Of a stretch of 64,000 nt of DNA, positions 9,426-17,356 are shown piece after piece (positions within the stretch are counted from its first letter, which is position 1; every line of letters begins with the position of its first letter). The position numbers and the translations under genes were made by a program. The DNA comes from Shewanella sp. NIFS-20-20. Its GTDB lineage: Bacteria; Pseudomonadota; Gammaproteobacteria; Enterobacterales; Shewanellaceae. The stretch is from assembly GCF_019209865.1 (NCBI RefSeq), contig NZ_JAHUTT010000005.1, positions 58,644-122,643 on the forward strand, read 5' to 3'. A model generated the notes under the pieces. It was not told the origin of the DNA and searched no databases. It saw only the letters and a list, made by a program, of their open reading frames with translations.

Positions 9426-12068
9426 TTAGTCTAATATCGGTTGCCAATCTAGCCATTGTGGCTGCGCTTTATCGTATAACAGCAGGCTAGCACCTTGAGA
9501 TAATTGGTTCGTGGTGTCAGTTTTATTCTCAGTCACTAACGCTATCCCCCCTGCAATCAATGATTCTAGAGATGAGGTTTCAATTTCGGCACCAGAAAAT
9601 AAACCAAACTCCATATTGAAACCTGAAATATCAAAGAAGCGACTTGATTGATTGACTAATTGTCGATATTCAGGATTGATTTCAATGAAAATATTAACGT
9701 TTTGGCCGTTAGCTGCCAGTTCAAAGCCAGCGACTTGGCCGATAGCTAGGCCACGATAAAATATGCCGGAACCTTGATTAATCGAGCCAAGATGTTGGCG
9801 AACTAAGGTGAGCTGCAGTGAGCCATCAGGGCTGTTGGCATATACCTTACTTTGCGTTTTGCCAACGAAATGATCCACCGCTTGAGGATCATTACCTGGG
9901 GTGACACTGATATAGGGGCCGGTGATCAAGGTCTCAGGGGCTTTAATGCCTCGTAATGAAATTTGCGCATCGACAATCACATATTGACTATTGACGGTAA
10001 CAAATTGCTCAGCATACTTGCCATCAAGGTACACATTGGCAGTAATTGACGCGAGATCTTGACTCAGTTCCACACTGGCCACGGTACCGACACGGTAGCC
10101 TTGATAACGGACATCGGCCCCCGCCTTTAAACTGACACTGGCTGGAAAGCTGACGCGAACGGATTCGACTTGTGCCATAGCTAAGTCACGGTTGGGATAA
10201 AGGGTTAATTGCGTATTGAGCCGAGGTTGATTGAGTAAGCCTAAGGACAGGCTGCCCTCCAACAGTCCGCCTAATGGCGCCACGTCTAACGTCACACCTT
10301 GAAGGTTGGCGGCGACTTGCACGGCGCTATTTTGCCAAAACACGGTTTGTTCATTAACGAGTTGGGCAAACTTGTGCTGGATCCCCAAACTGATAGTGAA
10401 TGTGTCATCGGCTTGCCAATCAATGGCCGTGACTTCGCCAATGGCCATTTTCTTATACAAGACTTGACTGCCAATACTTAAGCCGGCGGCGTTGTCAGCC
10501 ACTAAATTAACCTGTAATTCGCTGGCGCGTTGTTGGGCTTGGTTGGCCAAATCTTCGCTGGGGTAGATCTTGATAGACTGCCCCGCACTGAGGGGCTTAC
10601 CGCTGCGCTCACCCACTAATTCAAGTGCACCAGTCAATGCGGATTTGATGTCACCGGTTTGAACCTGAATACCGCTTAAAGAGGCTTCAACTGCCACTAA
10701 GGGCTGCGGAATAATATAACTGCGTTGGGTGAGTAAAGAGACAAATTCTGGCTTGATACTCAATTGATAGTTCACTTGGCTGAAGTCATCACTGAGTTCA
10801 ATGGTATCGACTTGACCTATGGTGAAACGCTTGTATTGCAAAGGGGCACCAACACTGATATTGAGGTTCTGTTGGCTACTGGCATTAAAGCTAATATCTG
10901 CACTGGACTCGGAGGTCGGGGGTTGCAAGAGTAGAGGGAAGTGCAGTGCGGGTTGACTGGCTCTGGCGATATCCTCAGGCTGATTGGTTGGCACTAAAAT
11001 GATGTTGTCACCGGTGATCAACCGCGCCGCATGCTTGATCCCCTCAAATGATAATTCGGGCCCCGCCAAATAAAACTGACTATCAGTGCCAAGTAAGTGC
11101 TGGTAGTCAGAATAAATACGTGCATGCAGTCGAATGCCGTCATTGACTAATTGCCGACTGACAATATCGCCGACTGCCAGCCCGAGATATTGGATGACAG
11201 TGCCGTTATGAACACGGTTGGCATCGGCAATGTCTAAGGTGAAATCTATCCCGCCACGGGCGCTATCTTCCGAGGGATATAAGGTGAAGTTATGTGTATC
11301 TGTGACACTGTCTTCATGCCCGCTACTGAAACTGACACCGCCAGCGAGAATGGCGGCAATACTTTCACTTTGAACCTTAATACCCGATAGCGAGGCATCG
11401 ACACTGATCCCCGATACGTCCCAGAAGCGCGAGTCTGATTTCACTAAATCGGCGTATTTTTCCTTAATGAAAATGGTGAATGACAATTTATCAGATTCGA
11501 GCAATCGATAGCTAACAACACTTCCCACAGGAATTTGGCGATAGAACACAAAGGAGCCCACATCCAGTGAACCTAAGTTTTCGGCAATTAAGTTGACCAG
11601 CTTTCCTTTTTTGCCGGGTAAGATAGGGGGGGCCTCAGACAGCGCAGTAAAATGGGTTTCGGTATTACCTTTGCCTGGTAAAATGGCAATGTAATTTCCC
11701 GAAAATAAGGTGTCTAACCCTTCAATCCCTGTGATTGAGGCTTTAGGTTTTACTAACCAAAAATCGGTGCCCTTGGTGAGAAAAGGTTCAGAGCGGTAAT
11801 CCATTAACACAGTGACATCGACACCTTGTAGCTCTTTGTCGATGGCTATATCGGTGACTTTACCCACGGTTAAACCTTCATATCTCACTAAGGTTTTACC
11901 AATATCGATACCGGTACCACTGGGAAAATGAATTTGAATTTCAACGCCGGATTGGCGAATACTTTGTACGCCTAACCAGGTCGCTAACGCCAAGGCCACT
12001 ATCGGAAGTAACCAAATGGGTGAGAACAGCTTCTTTTTAACTATTTTTGGTGCTTGCACTTGGTTCAT
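9426..12068 (-). CDS. letB: Seven-MCE-domain lipid transport protein LetB (YebT)
   Basis: LetB forms a long periplasmic tunnel of stacked MCE rings that moves lipids between inner and outer membranes. The 880-aa protein (E. coli about 877) has one N-terminal membrane helix (about residues 15-38). I count seven MCE repeats from the recurring pattern V-x-Y-x-G/R-x-x-V/I-G-x-V: the first is YEGLTVGKV, then YRQIPVGSV, YLGLAVGDI, YKRFTIGQV, YKKMAIGEV, YQGYRVGTV and YRGLAIGQV. Its 5' end overlaps the second LetA half-gene by 32 bases. Both halves and letB therefore form one transcription unit. Confidence 0.95.
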   Translation of the reverse strand: MNQVQAPKIVKKKLFSPIWLLPIVALALATWLGVQSIRQSGVEIQIHFPSGTGIDIGKTLVRYEGLTVGKVTDIAIDKELQGVDVTVLMDYRSEPFLTKGTDFWLVKPKASITGIEGLDTLFSGNYIAILPGKGNTETHFTALSEAPPILPGKKGKLVNLIAENLGSLDVGSFVFYRQIPVGSVVSYRLLESDKLSFTIFIKEKYADLVKSDSRFWDVSGISVDASLSGIKVQSESIAAILAGGVSFSSGHEDSVTDTHNFTLYPSEDSARGGIDFTLDIADANRVHNGTVIQYLGLAVGDIVSRQLVNDGIRLHARIYSDYQHLLGTDSQFYLAGPELSFEGIKHAARLITGDNIILVPTNQPEDIARASQPALHFPLLLQPPTSESSADISFNASSQQNLNISVGAPLQYKRFTIGQVDTIELSDDFSQVNYQLSIKPEFVSLLTQRSYIIPQPLVAVEASLSGIQVQTGDIKSALTGALELVGERSGKPLSAGQSIKIYPSEDLANQAQQRASELQVNLVADNAAGLSIGSQVLYKKMAIGEVTAIDWQADDTFTISLGIQHKFAQLVNEQTVFWQNSAVQVAANLQGVTLDVAPLGGLLEGSLSLGLLNQPRLNTQLTLYPNRDLAMAQVESVRVSFPASVSLKAGADVRYQGYRVGTVASVELSQDLASITANVYLDGKYAEQFVTVNSQYVIVDAQISLRGIKAPETLITGPYISVTPGNDPQAVDHFVGKTQSKVYANSPDGSLQLTLVRQHLGSINQGSGIFYRGLAIGQVAGFELAANGQNVNIFIEINPEYRQLVNQSSRFFDISGFNMEFGLFSGAEIETSSLESLIAGGIALVTENKTDTTNQLSQGASLLLYDKAQPQWLDWQPILD

Positions 12069-12678
12069 GGTGTATATCCAGTCGATCCCAGAGTAAACGA
12101 GTGTCTAAAACCTTGGCGGCCAGTTGAGTCAGCAAAATGACTAATGCAAAGGCCGTGGCGGCAGGGCCAGGTTGTGCATCCAGTAATTGCCCCATGTTAA
12201 CCAAGGCTACGGTAAGCGAAATTACAAACAGATCCAACATAGACCAACGTCCGATCCATTCAATGATATGAAAGCCTTTCATCAGCACTGGCTTAGGTAT
12301 CGGTAACCTTAGCGAAATGGCACTGAGGTATATGGCTAAACCGACAATTTTTAGCCAAGGTACCGCAATACTTGCAGTGAATACTATGATGGCGATTGGC
12401 CACATATCTTGTTGAATTAAATGTCTAATGCCGGTAAAAATGGTGTCGTAACTAATCCGTCCTTGGTTGGTTAATATGGTAATGGGGTAGATATTAGCAG
12501 GGACTAATAAAATGGCAGCAGTGATCAACAATGCCCAACTTTGTTGCAAGCTGGCATAGCGTCGCTGACTGAGAGTCGCACCGCAGCGTTGGCAGGTGCC
12601 ATTACTCAGCCGATTACTTTTTTTGCAGACATGGCATAGGCATAAATCAAGATCCTTCCCCTGCACATCATGCTTCAT
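12037..12678 (-). CDS. letA: LetA/PqiA-type membrane protein, second half
   Basis: The 213-aa protein is one PqiA domain: an N-terminal zinc-ribbon (CHVCKKSNRL..CQRCGATL, two CxxC pairs at about residues 15-35), then about four membrane helices. It corresponds to the C-terminal half of E. coli LetA (YebS, about 427 aa). It starts 11 bases inside the end of the preceding half-gene. A GGAG site lies eight bases before its ATG, which argues for genuine separate translation rather than a sequencing error. LetA is the inner-membrane partner of LetB. Confidence 0.88.
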   Translation of the reverse strand: MKHDVQGKDLDLCLCHVCKKSNRLSNGTCQRCGATLSQRRYASLQQSWALLITAAILLVPANIYPITILTNQGRISYDTIFTGIRHLIQQDMWPIAIIVFTASIAVPWLKIVGLAIYLSAISLRLPIPKPVLMKGFHIIEWIGRWSMLDLFVISLTVALVNMGQLLDAQPGPAATAFALVILLTQLAAKVLDTRLLWDRLDIHHEPSASTKNS

Positions 12679-13336
12679 CTAAGTAACTCCACATGTGTTC
12701 AAGGTCGTACTCTCGCATTAAAAACAACACAGAAAGAAACAACATAGTAAAACAAAAGGTACCTAAATCGAAGTGAATGTCTGCAAAATCAGATAATTGA
12801 AATGCAGTCACTAAAAAACTGATCACATAAATTTCAAGCATGCTGAGTTGTGATAACAGGCTTTGCTGCTTGAGTAATATTTTGAGTGTAGAGCGACCAA
12901 GACGACTATTAAGGCCTAATTTAACAATAATGATTTGAATTAGGATTGACACTATCAGCAATCCTGGACCCAACACGGCCGCGATGATTACCGCAGCACC
13001 AACGATAGGGAAGCCCTGCGATGCAACAGCATAAGCCCCCTCTATCACAGTGGTGGTTCTAAACGAGCCTAAAAATTGTAGCTCTAATACCGGTAATAGA
13101 TTGGCTGGCCAAAATAAAATCAATGCCGTAATGCATAAGGCTAGCATGCCATTGATTGAACAATAAGGCGTGTCATAAAGGGCGGTATGGCAGCGGGGAC
13201 ATAAGGCTCTGACATTGACAGGCAATGCCCGCTTTATCACCACTAAATCACACGCATGGCATAGCACGGTCGTATCAGACTGGCGTCGGACCCTAGGGGA
13301 AATATTCTGGGCGTTGTCAGGTGCTGAGTTATCCAT
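12668..13336 (-). CDS. letA: LetA/PqiA-type membrane protein, first half
   Basis: The 222-aa protein is a single PqiA domain with a zinc-ribbon (LCHACDLV..LCPRCHTALY, about residues 25-53) and about four membrane segments. It matches the N-terminal half of LetA. Together with the next gene it makes 435 aa, close to the length of one intact LetA. It is the first gene of the letA-letA'-letB operon and is divergent from yebG, with 157 bases between them. In known systems LetA is thought to load lipid into the LetB tunnel. Confidence 0.88.
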   Translation of the reverse strand: MDNSAPDNAQNISPRVRRQSDTTVLCHACDLVVIKRALPVNVRALCPRCHTALYDTPYCSINGMLALCITALILFWPANLLPVLELQFLGSFRTTTVIEGAYAVASQGFPIVGAAVIIAAVLGPGLLIVSILIQIIIVKLGLNSRLGRSTLKILLKQQSLLSQLSMLEIYVISFLVTAFQLSDFADIHFDLGTFCFTMLFLSVLFLMREYDLEHMWSYLDEA

Positions 13337-13465
13337 AGTGTATTTGCTTTGGTTTCGATGCTGAAGACATAGCTAATCTATGAATTATGTCAGGAATTTA
13401 AGTATTTGGCTTAAAAATATTATCGACGGTGTTGAATACAAGCACTCTCTGTGAGATGCTGCGCA

Positions 13466-13481
13466 CTGTATAAATAAACAG
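13466..13481 (+). promoter_or_regulatory. LexA (SOS) box upstream of yebG
   Basis: CTGT-ATAAATAA-ACAG is a perfect match to the gammaproteobacterial LexA operator CTGT-N8-ACAG. It lies 12 bases before the yebG start, where bound LexA would block transcription. E. coli yebG is also an SOS gene. Confidence 0.93.
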
Positions 13482-13493
13482 TGAGGGTGTTTC

Positions 13494-13787
13494 GTGGCAG
13501 TGATTATGCAGTTTGTCGTGGTCAGAGAAGGGGTAGAAAAAATGACATTCACATCAAAAAAGGAAGCCGATGCTTACGACAAGATGTTGGATATCACCGA
13601 TCTACTGAATCGCTTTATCGATAAGGCTGAGCTTGATCTCAGCGAAGAGGTGACTGAAAAATTATCATTTTACCTTGCTACCCATAAAGATGAAGTCAGT
13701 GGCATACTGAAAGGCATCAGTCCGACTGCCAGTCAGCCCGCCAAAAAGAATAAAGCAAAAACATCCAAAGTAAGCACTGATGTTTAA
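13494..13787 (+). CDS. yebG: SOS-induced YebG-family protein
   Basis: This is a small protein of 97 aa matching YebG (E. coli 96 aa). The shared core is VVREGVEKMTFTSKKEADAYDKMLD, and the C-terminal tail is rich in lysine. YebG is induced by DNA damage; its molecular role is poorly known. The GTG start has GAGGG six bases upstream, and a consensus LexA box sits just before it, so SOS control is well supported. Confidence 0.95.
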   Translation: MAVIMQFVVVREGVEKMTFTSKKEADAYDKMLDITDLLNRFIDKAELDLSEEVTEKLSFYLATHKDEVSGILKGISPTASQPAKKNKAKTSKVSTDV

Positions 13788-13833
13788 GTGAGCTAACAGG
13801 CACATAACTCGTTACAAATTAACAAGGTGAGAT

Positions 13834-14301
13834 ATGGAATCCATTTGTTATACCAGTTTAAATCGTCAATTTGCCGCTTTAATAGAAGGTGAAGGCGATG
13901 TTATCGCTTGTTTAGCCAACATGTCTGCGTTTCTGAACGAACATGTGCCGAATATCAATTGGGTTGGTTTTTATTTGCGTCAAGGCGATCAATTAGTCCT
14001 TGGCCCATTTCAAGGTAAAGTTGCATGCACTCGGATCCCCTGGGGCCAAGGAGTGTGCGGAACTGCAGCCGCGTTAGATACAGTGCAGCGTGTTGCCAAT
14101 GTCCATGATTTTAGTGGGCATATCAGTTGTGATAGTGCCAGTAATGCTGAAATTGTCTTGCCTGTGCATTATCAGCAAGCCGTGTTTGCGGTGCTGGATA
14201 TTGATAGCCCAGTGTTTGATCGTTTTAGTGAAGATGATCAGCTAGGCTTAAGCTTATTAGTCAAAACCCTTGAGCAACATCTGAATATTTCACCTATTTG
14301 A
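13834..14301 (+). CDS. msrC: Free methionine-(R)-sulfoxide reductase (GAF fold)
   Basis: MsrC (YebR) reduces free L-methionine-(R)-S-oxide with thioredoxin. The 155-aa protein is one GAF domain. The three catalytic/resolving cysteines are C65 (GKVACTRIP), C75 (GVCGTAA) and C99 (HISCDSASNAEIV). Their spacing of 10 and 24 residues is the same as in E. coli. The gene lies between yebG and proQ, a neighbourhood shared with enterobacteria. Confidence 0.94.
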   Translation: MESICYTSLNRQFAALIEGEGDVIACLANMSAFLNEHVPNINWVGFYLRQGDQLVLGPFQGKVACTRIPWGQGVCGTAAALDTVQRVANVHDFSGHISCDSASNAEIVLPVHYQQAVFAVLDIDSPVFDRFSEDDQLGLSLLVKTLEQHLNISPI

Positions 14302-14574
14302 TGGTTCTCTGACCGCTTTAGGGTAAATCAGGGTCGCTTTCGCTGGTATCCGCTTTATAATAGGCAGCAGCAATGGCGGAGTATGGTCAGTATTTGATGT
14401 TGATGATCTCGCCCATGAATCAATTGCGCTTGAGTATTCTCACAAATTTGAGGTAACTTGAGTTCAAGTATTTGATATTGAATGTATGGCGTTTGGCTTT
14501 TAGCCTAACATAAGATGAACAACCCGCTCGCAACATGCGAACTCGGGGTCCTTAATAAAATCGTGGAAGTAATG

Positions 14575-15216
14575 ATGGAATCAACAGATAAGTTGACCGA
14601 CACCAATGCCATTTTGGCGTATTTATATGAAACATTCCCTTTGTGCTTTATCGCCGAGGGTGAAGCTAAGCCTCTAAAAATCGGATTGTTTCAAGATTTG
14701 GCAGAAAGGTTGGCTGATGATTCTAAAGTCAGTAAAACACAGTTAAGGGCGGCATTGAGACGCTATACTAGTAGCTGGCGTTACCTGAAATCTATCAAGT
14801 TAGGTGCTGTACGTGTCGATTTAGATGGCAATGCTTGTGGTGAGTTAGAGCAGGAACATATCGATCATGCTCAAACGACCTTAAAAGAAAGTCAAGAACG
14901 TGCTAAAGAAAAGCGTCAAGCACAAGCTAAAGCTAAGAAAGAAGAAGCTAAGCCTGCGCGCAAGCCAAAACCAAAAATGGCTAAACCAGCGGCGAAATCA
15001 GCCAATGACAAGCCAAAAATTGAGCGCCCTGCCAAGGTTGAAAAACCATTTGTGCCAGCTCAATTAAGCGAGTTGAAACCAAAACAGCGAGTGAGTGTCA
15101 AACTTGGTAAGATCCCAGTTGCTGGGGTTATCATTGATATCAATAAACAGGATGTACAAGTTCAGTTGGACTCTGGGATGACCATTAAGGTTCGATCTGA
15201 ACACGTGTCGCTGTAA
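14575..15216 (+). CDS. proQ: RNA chaperone ProQ
   Basis: ProQ is a FinO-family RNA chaperone that binds small RNAs and 3' UTRs. The FinO-like domain covers about residues 1-115 (AILAYLYETFP, AEGEAKPLKIGLFQDL, LRAALRRYTSSWRYL). A lysine/alanine-rich linker of about 65 residues follows, then a C-terminal Tudor-like domain (KPKQRVSVKLGKIPVAGVI). The start is the ATG at 14575: GGAAG lies five bases upstream and the N-terminus MESTDKL matches the family. The frame extends back to 14515 but those residues look non-native. prc follows, as in E. coli. Confidence 0.95.
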   Translation: MESTDKLTDTNAILAYLYETFPLCFIAEGEAKPLKIGLFQDLAERLADDSKVSKTQLRAALRRYTSSWRYLKSIKLGAVRVDLDGNACGELEQEHIDHAQTTLKESQERAKEKRQAQAKAKKEEAKPARKPKPKMAKPAAKSANDKPKIERPAKVEKPFVPAQLSELKPKQRVSVKLGKIPVAGVIIDINKQDVQVQLDSGMTIKVRSEHVSL

Positions 15217-15242
15217 TTAAAAGTTTAAGGAGTAACTTGTTG

Positions 15243-17291
15243 ATGCGAAAAATGACTCTAGCGGCGTCGATTGCCACTGCGTTTATCGGTTTTTCGACCT
15301 GGGCGATAACCCCAGTAATTAAAGTCAGCGAGTTACCCCAACTCGAACAAGAGCCACAGCATAAAGTCGCCAGTAAACGGGTGACAGATTTATACAGTCG
15401 TTCCCATTATCATCGCTTTGAACTCGATAATGCTTTTTCCGAGCAAATCTTTGACCGTTACCTGAAACAATTAGATTTTGGCCATAACGTGTTATTGCAA
15501 AGTGATGTCGATAGTTTTGCTCAATACCAGCAAAATTTTGATGATATGTTGATAAGCGGCGATCTGCAGGGGGCATTCAATATGTACTCTGTGGCCCAAC
15601 AACGACGCTATGAACGTTTTGTCTATGCGTTATCTCTGCTCGATACTGAAATGAAATTCGATGTTCCCGGCGATAGCTATCTTTATGATCGTGAAGACGC
15701 GCCTTGGGCCAAAAATCAACAAGAATTAAATGAATTATGGCGTCAGCGTGTTAAATACGATGCACTCAATTTAAAGCTCACCGGTAAGAATTGGGATGAG
15801 ATTGTTGAGGTGCTGTCTAAACGTTATAACAATGCGATTAAACGCTTATCTCAAACCCAAAGCGAAGATGTATTCCAAGGCGTTATGAACGCTTTTTCTC
15901 GCTCGGTTGAACCACACACCAGTTACCTTTCGCCACGCAACGCCGAACGTTTCCAGATGGAAATGAACTTAAGCCTTGAGGGTATCGGTGCGGTGCTGCA
16001 AATGACCGATGACTATACCGTTATTAAATCCTTGGTGGCCGGTGGCCCTGCAGACAGTAGTGAAAAATTATCGCCTGAAGATAAAATTGTCGGGGTAGGG
16101 CAAGAAGGCGAAGAGATTGTTGATGTCATAGGTTGGCGTTTAGACGATGTGGTTGAACTGATCAAAGGGCCGAAAGGCTCTAAAGTAAAATTACAGATTC
16201 TACCAAATAAAGGTGGCTCGAATGCCAAACCTTTTGAAATTACCATAGTGCGTGACAAGGTGCGTTTAGAAGACCGCGCTGCGTCGTCAGAAGTGATAGA
16301 GCCAACCGATGGCCCGTTTGCCAATCGTAAAGTCGGTGTGATTGCCATTCCGGGCTTTTACATGAATCTATCTCAAGACGTTGCCAAAGAATTACAAAGC
16401 TTAAAAGCGCAGAACGTTGAAGGTGTCATCATTGATTTACGTGGTAATGGCGGTGGTGCTTTGACCGAAGCGACGCTATTAACGGGGTTGTTTATTGATA
16501 TGGGGCCGGTTGTCCAAATTCGCGATGCTAATGGTAAAGTTAGCCAGAACCGCGATACGGATGGCAAAACCTACTACGATGGTCCCTTGACTGTGATGGT
16601 TGATAGATACAGCGCTTCGGCCTCGGAAATTTTTGCGGCGGCATTACAAGATTATGGCCGTGCGTTAATTGTTGGTGAATCAACCTTTGGTAAAGGCACA
16701 GTACAACAGCATAAGAGCTTAGGTCGTATTTACGATTTGTATGAGAAACCTGTAGGGCATGTGCAATACACCATTGCTAAGTTTTATCGCATTAATGGTG
16801 GTAGCACCCAGTTAAAAGGGGTCACTCCTCACATTGCTTTCCCATCGGCGCTGGCACCTGGAGAGTACGGCGAAGCTGAGGAAGATAATGCTTTACCATG
16901 GGACAGTGTTCCGGTGGCGCACTATGCCAGCTTTAATCAAGTGTCACCTACGCTGATCTCAACCTTAGATACTCGTCACCAGCAACGGATCAGCAAGGAT
17001 CCTGAGTTCGGCTATATCTATGAAGATATTGCCGACTTTAAAGCACACCATGATGAGAAAACCGTCTCCTTGGTAGAGAGTGAGCGTATTGCCGCTCGTG
17101 AAAAAGATGATCAGAAATCGCTGTCGCGCATTAATGCTCGCCGTCAGTTACAAGGGCTAGAGGTAATTGCTAGCCTTGATGATGACGAAGAAGATAGTCA
17201 GGATTTACCCGATGCATTCCTCGATGAAACCGTATTGATTACATTAGATATGGTGGATGCTGAGCGCCTTGCAAAACGGGCCAGCAATTGA
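15243..17291 (+). CDS. prc: Tail-specific periplasmic protease Prc (Tsp)
   Basis: Prc degrades periplasmic proteins from non-polar C-termini and, with NlpI in E. coli, controls the hydrolase MepS. It is about 682 aa with a signal peptide (MTLAASIATAFIGFSTWA), an N-terminal helical lid, a PDZ domain (about 235-330), and an S41 protease domain with the catalytic serine in DRYSASASEIFAAA and lysine in STFGKGTVQQ. Three possible starts (TTG 15237, TTG 15240, ATG 15243) follow an AAGGAG at 15227-15232. I use the ATG, but TTG 15240 has better spacing. Confidence 0.96.
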   Translation: MRKMTLAASIATAFIGFSTWAITPVIKVSELPQLEQEPQHKVASKRVTDLYSRSHYHRFELDNAFSEQIFDRYLKQLDFGHNVLLQSDVDSFAQYQQNFDDMLISGDLQGAFNMYSVAQQRRYERFVYALSLLDTEMKFDVPGDSYLYDREDAPWAKNQQELNELWRQRVKYDALNLKLTGKNWDEIVEVLSKRYNNAIKRLSQTQSEDVFQGVMNAFSRSVEPHTSYLSPRNAERFQMEMNLSLEGIGAVLQMTDDYTVIKSLVAGGPADSSEKLSPEDKIVGVGQEGEEIVDVIGWRLDDVVELIKGPKGSKVKLQILPNKGGSNAKPFEITIVRDKVRLEDRAASSEVIEPTDGPFANRKVGVIAIPGFYMNLSQDVAKELQSLKAQNVEGVIIDLRGNGGGALTEATLLTGLFIDMGPVVQIRDANGKVSQNRDTDGKTYYDGPLTVMVDRYSASASEIFAAALQDYGRALIVGESTFGKGTVQQHKSLGRIYDLYEKPVGHVQYTIAKFYRINGGSTQLKGVTPHIAFPSALAPGEYGEAEEDNALPWDSVPVAHYASFNQVSPTLISTLDTRHQQRISKDPEFGYIYEDIADFKAHHDEKTVSLVESERIAAREKDDQKSLSRINARRQLQGLEVIASLDDDEEDSQDLPDAFLDETVLITLDMVDAERLAKRASN

Positions 17292-17306
17292 AATAATTAA
17301 CAGCAG

Positions 17307-17333
17307 AAAACGCGCTATCGGCGCGTTTTTTTT
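17307..17333 (+). terminator. Terminator after proQ-prc
   Basis: The arms aacgcgc and gcgcgtt enclose the loop tatcg and are followed by a run of Ts. It lies about 20 bases after the prc stop. Confidence 0.9.
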
Positions 17334-17356
17334 ATGGTTTAAAAGAAGGGATACTT

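Noticed and set aside
14515..14574. Extended ProQ start at 14515
   Set aside because: The ProQ family begins near MESTDKL, and GGAAG supports 14575.
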